A stretch of 64,000 bases of DNA from NCBI RefSeq assembly GCF_900460525.1, contig NZ_UHIY01000001.1, forward strand, positions 930,001 through 994,000, written 5' to 3'. Under the pieces are notes generated by a model. The model searched no databases. It was not told the origin of the DNA and was given only the letters and a program-made list of their open reading frames with translations. The DNA is from Yersinia kristensenii. Lineage in GTDB: Bacteria > Pseudomonadota > Gammaproteobacteria > Enterobacterales > Enterobacteriaceae. Of this stretch, positions 36,038 to 43,590 are shown piece after piece (position 1 is the first letter of the stretch; each line of letters starts with the position of its first letter). Position numbers and translations under genes: made by a program.

Positions 36038-36439
36038 TTAGCTAACATCAAATAACAACCAATCATTACCATCAATATTTTTACTGAATGCACCTTTGGC
36101 TATAAGCAGCTTAATAAGACGGCGGCGTATTAACTGTAAGGTTGGATTGGCAATATTATCAACAATCAACATCCTGACTATCGACAATTCAGTAATACTC
36201 ATACCTAAGTGATACAATAAATTAAATAATTTTAAAAACTCACCGGGCAAACCGTTTTCATTCATTGTTTCGAAATAGCAAATAATAAACTCACTGTGTT
36301 CAACCCGGTAAATAACACGATAACCATAAAGGCAAAATTCATGGCCAACTTTAAATGCACTATTTTCAAAGTAAGCTATTTTGACTGCACAGCCTTGATC
36401 ACTTAAGTATTGTTCAGCATTACATGGATTAGATTTCAT
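36038..36439 (-). CDS. sseE: SseE-like protein of the T3SS cluster
   Basis: A 133-residue protein; SseE is 137. The remembered SseE sequence shows the same pattern of 'L-x-x-Y-x-VIYR-x-E' followed by an IIC-x-F stretch, and 'LI-RRKL-x-ILT' near the end; here these read 'YRVIYRVEHSEFIICYF' and 'RRRLIKLLIAKGAF'. It may be a chaperone-like accessory of the translocator SseD. It lies four bases after the sseD stop and 8 before the sscB-like gene. Confidence 0.75.
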   Translation of the reverse strand: MKSNPCNAEQYLSDQGCAVKIAYFENSAFKVGHEFCLYGYRVIYRVEHSEFIICYFETMNENGLPGEFLKLFNLLYHLGMSITELSIVRMLIVDNIANPTLQLIRRRLIKLLIAKGAFSKNIDGNDWLLFDVS

Positions 36440-36442
36440 ATA

Positions 36443-37036
36443 TCATAATTTCACAGCCATGGAAATCTGCCCCATCATATTGTTTATGAAACTTCTAAAA
36501 TCCTTCATGTTTTGTCGGGACTCATTCATCTTATCCAATAGCTCACTGATATTTTTATTATAAGATTGTGCGCTACTACTTTGTAGATCACTGGTCATGC
36601 GCAGCAAATCAGCATTACGTGCCATATACCCTTCAACTAACTTTCCGCTACCTGCACCGAGTTGCCCTAGCGCAGAGCCACCATGTGTTGCAATATCACC
36701 GAATCTTAAACTTGCCACCGCACCCACTGAGCTAGCCACACCAGAAATAATAGAACAAACACCACTGGTAATGGCACCACTCGCTGTTTTACCGATCGCT
36801 TCCCGTTTATTCTGCATTGAGGTTACTTGAATATTCCAACCTAAAATTTGTTGCTTCTGACTATAAGAATTCAGTAAATCACGCATTTTCTTAAATAAAA
36901 TATTCATTTGAAAAATGATATTTGACAAGTCTGACATAATATCACTAATGCTATCTTCTATTCCTTCATTGTCTTTTTTAGTGGAAATTTCATTTTTCTC
37001 TGGCAAAGTTATTTGATGATTGACTGTCATATTCAT
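36443..37036 (-). CDS. sseD: T3SS minor translocator SseD-like (SctB/EspB)
   Basis: A 197-residue protein; SseD is 195. A hydrophobic region ('ASGAITSGVCSIISGVASSV', about residues 85-104) is flanked by helical coiled coils ('MNILFKKMRDLLNSYSQKQQ'). With the SseC-like protein it should form the translocon pore in the host membrane. The gene is 10 bases after sseC. Confidence 0.85.
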   Translation of the reverse strand: MNMTVNHQITLPEKNEISTKKDNEGIEDSISDIMSDLSNIIFQMNILFKKMRDLLNSYSQKQQILGWNIQVTSMQNKREAIGKTASGAITSGVCSIISGVASSVGAVASLRFGDIATHGGSALGQLGAGSGKLVEGYMARNADLLRMTSDLQSSSAQSYNKNISELLDKMNESRQNMKDFRSFINNMMGQISMAVKL

Positions 37037-37046
37037 AATAACCTCT

Positions 37047-38513
37047 CTATATTAATGAATTCGCAATACTCACCTGCAACATGCCATTTTTACGAATATT
37101 GTCATTGAGATTTGTCAATGACTCTTGCGCATCCTGGGATGTTTCTTTAAGTTGTTTAAGTTGATGTTGTTTATTTCGTTCCACCCATTCGTCCATAAAT
37201 TGAGTGAAATCTTGATCAAGAATTAATTTTTGGATCTCTTTTTGCAATCCGGCGCTCTGAACAGATAACTGACCATTATTAATTTGTACTGCCGCACTAC
37301 TGCATTTTTGAATAATCAGTAAAGGCGAGGTGACTATATCCTTTAAAATTGTCTTAATTGATTTTTTCATAATAGCTTTGGTACATTGTCGACTCAATTC
37401 TTCTGTTGTGAGAGTGACCCCTTTTTTTATTGCATCCTGAGCCAGTTTTTTCGTCACCCCACTCACCAGCTTTTCAATTCCTTCGTGGGTAAATGACTTT
37501 GTGATATTTCGCACCAGAGTCATTTCAGCCTTTACTGCCTGCTTAGCGGCCGCTGACGCCATCTCACTGGCCTCAACCATTTCTATTTCCATCGCTTTCA
37601 TTGAGATATTGCGGCTAACCTGCTGACTTACATCCTTACCAAACTGCCCAGCTAACTGCTCAACTTCTTCAGTTGCTCCCCGCTTGATAGCATCCGTCAA
37701 TGCTTCGCCACCGCCCTTTTTCAGCACATCACCTGCACCTTGAGTCACCGCCCGAGCAGCATTGATTGCACGCCCCGCTTGAAACAGATCAATTGCCATA
37801 GCAAAACATTCAAACCCAAGTTGGACTTTACCTGCAACATCAATAACTTCTTGGCATTTCTCCTTTGATGCCCCCAATAACATCGCCGTTTCCGCAGCAG
37901 CTTTGACCAAACCCGCCGTGCCCGCCGCTAAATAAGCAACACCCGAGGTAATGGCGACCGGATCGCCGGTTAATACCCCCTCAGCCACCTTAAGCGCGCC
38001 ATAAACCACCTCGACAGCTCCGATAATCCAATCAAATACAGCATTGAAAACCCCCGCTTTTTTGGCTTTATCTGCTTGTTCAACCGCTTTATCAATCTGC
38101 TGTTGATATTCAGAGATACGTTTATCGCGCAAAAAAGTCTGAACATCTGTGGCTCGCTCCATTTGCCTACCAATCGACTTACACAAATCAGAAAAAACCC
38201 CGAGGCTCAAGTTACCCGCCATAGACATAATGAGCTGTATGTCTATGCTGCCCAGTTGATCAAGTAAAAGTCGGCCATGGCCTACTTCATCTAACCTATT
38301 GTGAGATAAAGTGATAAATAATCGATCGAGTGCTTCTTGCGCGCTTTGTTGCGACACATTGGGTGAGCTTATATTGGCATCCACCAAGGAAGGTAACCCA
38401 GCGATACCCCGCCAGTCCGGCATTTTTACCGGCGATAAAGCGGGACTTTTATCCGCCCTCATCATGGTCCAATCATTCAGCCCAGTTGTTTTAACTGCTA
38501 TAGCATCAGACAT
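37047..38513 (-). CDS. sseC: T3SS major translocator SseC-like (SctE/EspD)
   Basis: A 488-residue protein; SseC is 484. Its central hydrophobic region ('AVFDWIIGAVEVVYGALKVA' and 'SGVAYLAAGTAGLVKAAAET', about residues 160-225) and long flanking amphipathic helices are typical of pore-forming translocators. The ATG at 38513 has GGAGG upstream inside the chaperone gene, with which it overlaps by 8 bases, so chaperone and client are translationally coupled. It lies directly after its chaperone sscA. Confidence 0.87.
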   Translation of the reverse strand: MSDAIAVKTTGLNDWTMMRADKSPALSPVKMPDWRGIAGLPSLVDANISSPNVSQQSAQEALDRLFITLSHNRLDEVGHGRLLLDQLGSIDIQLIMSMAGNLSLGVFSDLCKSIGRQMERATDVQTFLRDKRISEYQQQIDKAVEQADKAKKAGVFNAVFDWIIGAVEVVYGALKVAEGVLTGDPVAITSGVAYLAAGTAGLVKAAAETAMLLGASKEKCQEVIDVAGKVQLGFECFAMAIDLFQAGRAINAARAVTQGAGDVLKKGGGEALTDAIKRGATEEVEQLAGQFGKDVSQQVSRNISMKAMEIEMVEASEMASAAAKQAVKAEMTLVRNITKSFTHEGIEKLVSGVTKKLAQDAIKKGVTLTTEELSRQCTKAIMKKSIKTILKDIVTSPLLIIQKCSSAAVQINNGQLSVQSAGLQKEIQKLILDQDFTQFMDEWVERNKQHQLKQLKETSQDAQESLTNLNDNIRKNGMLQVSIANSLI

Positions 38514-38973
38514 GTCGCACCTCCAGTAGTAAGGCTGCCAACCCACGCTCGGCTTGTTGTTTCACTTGGTGCCATTCAGTGTGCGAATAGCACCAATTCA
38601 ATGACATTCGGAAAGCTTTTTCCGCGTAAATCCTATTACCGCAGGCCACATAACATTCAGCTGCCGAACAAGATGGCCGGGGATCATCCACCTGAATTTG
38701 TCCCGCACGACTGAAACAATAAATCGCCTGATGGAAATCAGCCGTTTGCTGATAACACGCCCCCAAAGTCAGCCAATATGAGAAATTCCAATGATCCAGT
38801 CGCACTAATAGATTTAATAACTGCTTGGCGCTGTTGTACTCTCCTCCTTGGCACAACTGGACGGTGTATTCATATACCAAGGCCAAATCTTGCGGATTCA
38901 TTTTGGCTAACATACGCAGAGAGCCGCCTCGCCGCATAAAGTTAATGACTGCATCACTGGGTTGAATATTCAT
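38506..38973 (-). CDS. sscA: T3SS translocator chaperone SscA-like (LcrH/SycD family)
   Basis: A 155-residue TPR chaperone; SscA is 157. Repeats: 'VYEYTVQLCQGGEYNSAKQL', 'YWLTLGACYQQTADFHQAIY' and 'SAAECYVACGNRIYAEKAFR'. It binds SseC-like or SseD-like translocators. The start at 38973 has AGGAGGG upstream; the frame is open further but lacks a ribosome-binding site. It lies between the sseB- and sseC-like genes, as in SPI-2. Confidence 0.87.
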   Translation of the reverse strand: MNIQPSDAVINFMRRGGSLRMLAKMNPQDLALVYEYTVQLCQGGEYNSAKQLLNLLVRLDHWNFSYWLTLGACYQQTADFHQAIYCFSRAGQIQVDDPRPSCSAAECYVACGNRIYAEKAFRMSLNWCYSHTEWHQVKQQAERGLAALLLEVRHV

Positions 38974-39002
38974 TTCATACCCTCCTGCGCACCACGATTT
39001 AA

Positions 39003-39590
39003 TTAACAAAAACTACGGGCGATGGTCATCAGTAAATCTTTTAAACCGGCCTGTAATGTACTGATGTTATTAGCGCAAACGTTATAACTTTGCATTATTT
39101 TCTGTAACTGTAATTGATCCTGACTCATTGTATCTGTGGCTCGATTCTTCTCATTATCCAATGCACCTTTCACCGCCTGAAGCTGCCCTTTATCCAATTC
39201 TGGGCCATTCTTTTTTAAATAGTCATCAATACTCATACCATCAACAGTAATGCCATTTCTCCGCATAAAATCAATCACTTCATCAGGTAGAGGTTCCTTT
39301 GTTTTATCATCCCCTTTCGCTGCTTTGGCAATAATCTCATCAACACGGTTAGACATATCTTGCGTATCGCTGGCATATTTTGAGCGAGCCTGCATCTCTT
39401 TAAAATTAGTGCTGGCGATGTTAGAAAGCACTTCAAGAAATGAATATAAGACTTTTAAACCTAGACTAAAAATATCATCAGAATCATTAACTGCATAAGG
39501 AGATGTGTATTTAATTACATCATTTCCAGATGGTTTGGCTGCGTGTGTTGCAAAATACTTTGGTATATTGACATAAGTATTCGTTGACAT
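39003..39590 (-). CDS. sseB: T3SS filament/translocator SseB-like (EspA family, SctA)
   Basis: A 195-residue protein; SseB is 196. It shows the EspA-like layout: a serine-rich N-terminus, 'GLKVLYSFLEVLSNIASTNF' and a heptad-type C-terminal helix ('SQDQLQLQKIMQSYNVCANN'). In SPI-2, SseB forms the sheath or filament tip on which the translocon assembles. The ATG at 39590 has GGGAG upstream and is preferred over a TTG at 39611. Confidence 0.85.
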   Translation of the reverse strand: MSTNTYVNIPKYFATHAAKPSGNDVIKYTSPYAVNDSDDIFSLGLKVLYSFLEVLSNIASTNFKEMQARSKYASDTQDMSNRVDEIIAKAAKGDDKTKEPLPDEVIDFMRRNGITVDGMSIDDYLKKNGPELDKGQLQAVKGALDNEKNRATDTMSQDQLQLQKIMQSYNVCANNISTLQAGLKDLLMTIARSFC

Positions 39591-39636
39591 ATAGAGGCTC
39601 CCACACTCCAACCGAAGTGATATTTAAGGAAAATCA

Positions 39637-39933
39637 TCACTGCGTATTCTCGGTAGAATTTAGGTTTTTAAGCTGTGTTTCTAATTGTTTAAACTGTATA
39701 CTCATCTGAGACACACAATCCATCATCTTGGCTTTTTCTTGTTTAAAACCATTAGGAAAAGCAGCATCCAGACGCAATAATGTTTCTCGTGCTTGACTGT
39801 CATTATCTGCCCGTTGTTGCAGTAATGTAATATACTGTTGAAAATCCTTAAGCTTATCTAAATCAGATTTTAACTTACTATATCTTCCCTGCAAATCACC
39901 CAGCATGTATTGAATAGGGTTACTATCATTCAT
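39637..39933 (-). CDS. sseA: SseA-like chaperone for the SseB/SseD translocators
   Basis: A 98-residue, largely helical protein. 'ARETLLRLDAAFPNGF' and 'SIQFKQLETQLKNLN' match SseA (108 residues) at the same relative positions. SseA is the chaperone of SseB and SseD in SPI-2. It lies just before the sseB-like gene. Confidence 0.8.
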   Translation of the reverse strand: MNDSNPIQYMLGDLQGRYSKLKSDLDKLKDFQQYITLLQQRADNDSQARETLLRLDAAFPNGFKQEKAKMMDCVSQMSIQFKQLETQLKNLNSTENTQ

Positions 39934-40044
39934 ATGAAATCTCCTTATCTATTCATGAGCCATTAAATTAATTTTGTATTATTCATTAATCAGTGTCTTT
40001 TATATTCACTATGTTTCTTTTAAAAATTGGCATCATAAGTTAAA

Positions 40045-40260
40045 TTACTTCTTATAACGGAGAATTAAGGTTTCTATGATTTTTTCTGCACTGTCCAATG
40101 CTAATATCATGTCATTAAGATATTTATAATTCTCCGGTGTTTGCCGGAGAGACAACTGGTGGGTAACTAATAGCTTTTCTTTTATTAGCAACGCTTTTTT
40201 ATGCTGAATGGATAAAGAGTTACACTTAACACAATCTTCCAGATCCGTAATGTGTCGCAT
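40045..40260 (-). CDS. ssaE: SsaE-like small T3SS chaperone/accessory protein
   Basis: A 71-residue protein, SsaE being about 80. Both start with a T-x-LED pattern ('ITDLEDCVKC' here), have a middle coiled coil, and end with a run like 'ALDSAEKIIETLILRY'. SsaE-type proteins act as chaperones for translocator or needle components in related systems. It is four codons from sctD and separated from the sseA-like gene by about 110 bases. Confidence 0.75.
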   Translation of the reverse strand: MRHITDLEDCVKCNSLSIQHKKALLIKEKLLVTHQLSLRQTPENYKYLNDMILALDSAEKIIETLILRYKK

Positions 40261-40277
40261 TAATTAACTTCCTACTT

Positions 40278-41489
40278 TCAAAAATTCATCGGTATTTGTA
40301 CTAAGTTAGATGATTTTAATAGGGAGATACTCTGCTCCCCAATTAAAATAACCTTATAACCATTTCCCAACACAGTACCTTGCTGTAAACGAACACCATT
40401 AGCCAATTGCACAAATTTTGAATGACTATTTCCACCATAACTCACAATCGCCGCAGGGAGGAGTTGAGTGGCTTGATCCGAAGCTGGAATATTCTGATAT
40501 CTGACTGGAAATACATCAGGTTGTTGGGTGAGTGTCGCTAGCATTAACCTAAGATGTTGCTGCTGCTCAGGTGATAACATGCCGCTAATAACGATTTCTT
40601 TATTACTTTGTGTCATGCTTAGATAGCTTAATAACCCCAGATCCTTTAAACGATCAACCAGAAGTGGAATTTGGAAGTCATGAGAGTTAATAACTACCCA
40701 ACCTTTTAAACCTACAATAGTTGCCAATACTTTCTGCACATTTAACCATTTCTCCCCCATCTCAATAGCACCATGAATAGCAACATTCCCTGTTATTTTA
40801 CCGACCTTAACGTCTATATCCTGATAACCATACTGGTGTAATACCTCACTAACACTGGCAATCAACCTATCATCACAAACTAGTTGATTACGAAATACAA
40901 CATGGTTCGAAACCAAAAAATTCTGTAACTGGATAACCGCTGAGGATGACGTACAGTGGCCACTCAACACCACACTGCCATCGGCTAGCCAGGTTGCGTT
41001 TATTCCCTCTAAAGTAGATATTTTTAATTGTTCCGATAATTGTGTTGGGATAGAGGAAGGAAGATGAGAAAATAGCCGATTCGATTGTTGTGTAAACCAA
41101 AATATAAAAGAGAATAATAATCCTAATAGAATAAATGTCGCCACAGATAACCATAGCAATAAGCGAGGCCCTGAACGATGACCCACTATTATCCCACTTA
41201 AGACATCATTTTCCTCACCGAGCACTAATGCTAAACCTGCTGCCTCAATGACTTGCCGTAAAGGAACAGGTTGTTGTAGATCATGTCGCAAGCCATTAAC
41301 CCAAACAACACCCGGCACCTGTAGCATTATTTGGTTCTCACTTATTATCAAGGCGAGTATTTTCCCCTGAGGTAATGGTAATAACACATCGGCCCCCTGA
41401 CCCCCTAGAGTAAACACCCCATTCGGTAACATCAGTTCGCGACCATTGAGTTCACCATCCAATATACGAAGCTTGAATTTCATTTCCAT
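40278..41489 (-). CDS. sctD: T3SS inner-membrane ring protein SctD (SsaD-like)
   Basis: A 403-residue protein, exactly the length of SsaD. The N-terminal FHA-like cytosolic domain ('LRILDGELNGRELMLPNGVF', residues 6-25) is followed by a single membrane helix ('LLLWLSVATFILLGLLFSFI', residues 111-130) and periplasmic ring-building motifs. It forms the outer part of the inner-membrane ring around SctJ. It begins one base after the sctC stop. Confidence 0.9.
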   Translation of the reverse strand: MEMKFKLRILDGELNGRELMLPNGVFTLGGQGADVLLPLPQGKILALIISENQIMLQVPGVVWVNGLRHDLQQPVPLRQVIEAAGLALVLGEENDVLSGIIVGHRSGPRLLLWLSVATFILLGLLFSFIFWFTQQSNRLFSHLPSSIPTQLSEQLKISTLEGINATWLADGSVVLSGHCTSSSAVIQLQNFLVSNHVVFRNQLVCDDRLIASVSEVLHQYGYQDIDVKVGKITGNVAIHGAIEMGEKWLNVQKVLATIVGLKGWVVINSHDFQIPLLVDRLKDLGLLSYLSMTQSNKEIVISGMLSPEQQQHLRLMLATLTQQPDVFPVRYQNIPASDQATQLLPAAIVSYGGNSHSKFVQLANGVRLQQGTVLGNGYKVILIGEQSISLLKSSNLVQIPMNF

Positions 41490-41490
41490 A

Positions 41491-42972
41491 TTATTCCCCT
41501 GTGCTAATCGGTACAGCTTTGATTAAAAACAACCGAACAACACTGTGAGATTGCTTATTGGTATTACGAAACAACCCACCTAACAAGGGAATATCACCCA
41601 ATAAGGGTATTTTATTTTGTGATTCAATTTGTTTGTCTTGAATGAATCCACCTAAGAGTAAACTTTGTCCAACTCGCAATGTAGCTTGGGTCGAAATATC
41701 TGAGTTTTGTATTTCTGGTAAAGGCTCACTACTGCTGATTGATGCCTGTTGTTGTCCATCTTGAATATTAAGGTTCAGTAGGACTTCTTTCACACCGTCA
41801 GCATCAATCATTCTTGGCGTGACTCGTAATAATGAACCAGATGTTATTGACTCAAGTTTTGCCACCTTATCACCTTGCAGTTTTGTATAAAATGTCACAT
41901 TTTTATCTAATACTGCCTGGATATTATTCAAGGTAACTACTGACGGGCGGGATAAGACTCGCGCGCGTGAATTCTTTTGTAAAGCATTCAGGCGCACCAT
42001 AAAGTTTCCGCTATCCCCTATTACAGTGGAGAATCCATTGGCACTATTTTGAGGTTCCCCACTGTTAAATGAGATTCCAGCTCCACCAATGGATGTAGAT
42101 GCTGACCAATCGATACCAAGCTGACTGATATCCCCTGCATCAACATCAATGATGGTCACCGAAATCTCTATTTGGACAGGCCGTAGATCCAACTGTGTAA
42201 TCAAACTACGATAAAGCGGCATATTCGCTTGGCGATCGCGAATAATAATCGCATTCTGCCGAGGATCTGCTGAGAAAAGTGGCATGCTGACAGGTGCACC
42301 CTCTGTTTCTTTTTCACCCCCCAAAGATAAATGATTACCTGCGCTCATTTCACGCAACACACTGACAAGACCAGGTAATTTAACTTGTTGATCTCGATAC
42401 TGGTAGTTAGAGTCAGCTGCAGAAGCATATTTTAACTGGAAGACTTTCACTGTTTCTTTATTTTGGTTTTGCTCACGAACTTGCGCGGAAAACATTTTAG
42501 TCAGAGAACTCACACGCTCAATGCAGACTGGCACCCCCGTAACTTCAATAGCATTAAGTTGCGAAACAGCCCTCACAGTACAATTTTTAGCCGCAGGCAC
42601 ACCACTTTGATTTAGATATTTTATTAAGGAAGCAGTTGACAGGCCTTCAGGAGATATAAGCTCCCTTTTAATAGATTGAGTTTTGTAGAAGTAGAGGATA
42701 TTACCGTCATAATACCAAGTAATATTGTATAGCCCAGCCAGCTCGGACAATATTTGCTCTGGTGTTTTATCCCGTATTTTGCCACTAAATTTTTCAGTTA
42801 TTTCTGGGCTAACGACCACAGGAATTCCATAATTTACCCCGAGATCCTGTAATAAATGAGTGACCGTCATACCTCGACTATAAATAAAAAAAGGTTCACC
42901 TTGCCAGGGAATAGTTTTCCCATTGGCCTGAAACATAAAAAAAAACAATGTTAAGCCAGCAATTTTTTTCAT
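41491..42972 (-). CDS. sctC: T3SS outer-membrane secretin SctC (SsaC-like)
   Basis: A 493-residue secretin; SsaC is 497. It has a signal peptide (residues 1-18), N0/N1 domains ('LLQDLGVNYGIPVVVSPEI'), and the C-terminal secretin domain with 'QIEISVTIIDVDAGDISQLG' and 'IPLLGDIPLLGGLFRN' near the end. It forms the outer-membrane ring of the needle complex. The ATG overlaps the ssaB stop (ATGA). Confidence 0.95.
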   Translation of the reverse strand: MKKIAGLTLFFFMFQANGKTIPWQGEPFFIYSRGMTVTHLLQDLGVNYGIPVVVSPEITEKFSGKIRDKTPEQILSELAGLYNITWYYDGNILYFYKTQSIKRELISPEGLSTASLIKYLNQSGVPAAKNCTVRAVSQLNAIEVTGVPVCIERVSSLTKMFSAQVREQNQNKETVKVFQLKYASAADSNYQYRDQQVKLPGLVSVLREMSAGNHLSLGGEKETEGAPVSMPLFSADPRQNAIIIRDRQANMPLYRSLITQLDLRPVQIEISVTIIDVDAGDISQLGIDWSASTSIGGAGISFNSGEPQNSANGFSTVIGDSGNFMVRLNALQKNSRARVLSRPSVVTLNNIQAVLDKNVTFYTKLQGDKVAKLESITSGSLLRVTPRMIDADGVKEVLLNLNIQDGQQQASISSSEPLPEIQNSDISTQATLRVGQSLLLGGFIQDKQIESQNKIPLLGDIPLLGGLFRNTNKQSHSVVRLFLIKAVPISTGE

Positions 42973-43403
42973 ACAGTCACCTTGCTGACATCTATTTTAT
43001 GTTCGCCTAAAATACGTTTTTTAGATGATTTAACCGGAGTTGTTAATGAGCTAAAAACATTAACTAACTCATTGAGTTTATTTAGTTTTATTGATAATTT
43101 CTGACGTTCCTCGTCAAGATTGCTTCTGTCATTAATAGTATACCGATACCAAAGCCACCAATAGTTACTCTTAAGCTGCAATGCAAAATCTTGCGTATCT
43201 TCAAGAGCCATTAACATGAGAGAAATATAATAAATCGTCGAATCAGATATCATTTTTTTTTCAATAAAAAAAAGCCCGATACAAATAGAATGGTCGTAAT
43301 CCATCGCTTTGGCAGGGATGCCATTCAATGTAAAGTGCATAATGTGAGTATCTGATAAATTAATATCTTTAATTAAAGTCTGCATTTTCAATATTTCTAA
43401 CAT
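42969..43403 (-). CDS. ssaB: SsaB/SpiC-like protein, first gene of the T3SS operon
   Basis: A 144-residue protein. Similarity to SsaB (SpiC) is clear from memory: 'MLEILKMQTLIKDI' at the start, 'TLNGIPAKAMDYDHSICIGL' and 'DTQDFALQLKSNYWWL' fall at matching places. In Salmonella, SpiC helps control effector/translocator secretion with SsaM and SsaL. The start at 43403 has GGAG upstream and aligns with the SpiC N-terminus; the ATG at 43427 is rejected. It is divergent from the sensor gene. Confidence 0.82.
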   Translation of the reverse strand: MLEILKMQTLIKDINLSDTHIMHFTLNGIPAKAMDYDHSICIGLFFIEKKMISDSTIYYISLMLMALEDTQDFALQLKSNYWWLWYRYTINDRSNLDEERQKLSIKLNKLNELVNVFSSLTTPVKSSKKRILGEHKIDVSKVTV

Positions 43404-43590
43404 TGACAATAACTCCAGAAATACCACGATTCAATTATCCTCTGTTATCAAATATCCGTCATAAGGTTAAAACCTGATTTACTCATTATTCATAATTAAA
43501 CGAATCTATAACGAGCAGTAATGAAATCAGTGTAATTCTTGATATCATTTTTTGGCTGTGGCGTACTAAAAAAAACAGTCAGGTGACCTC

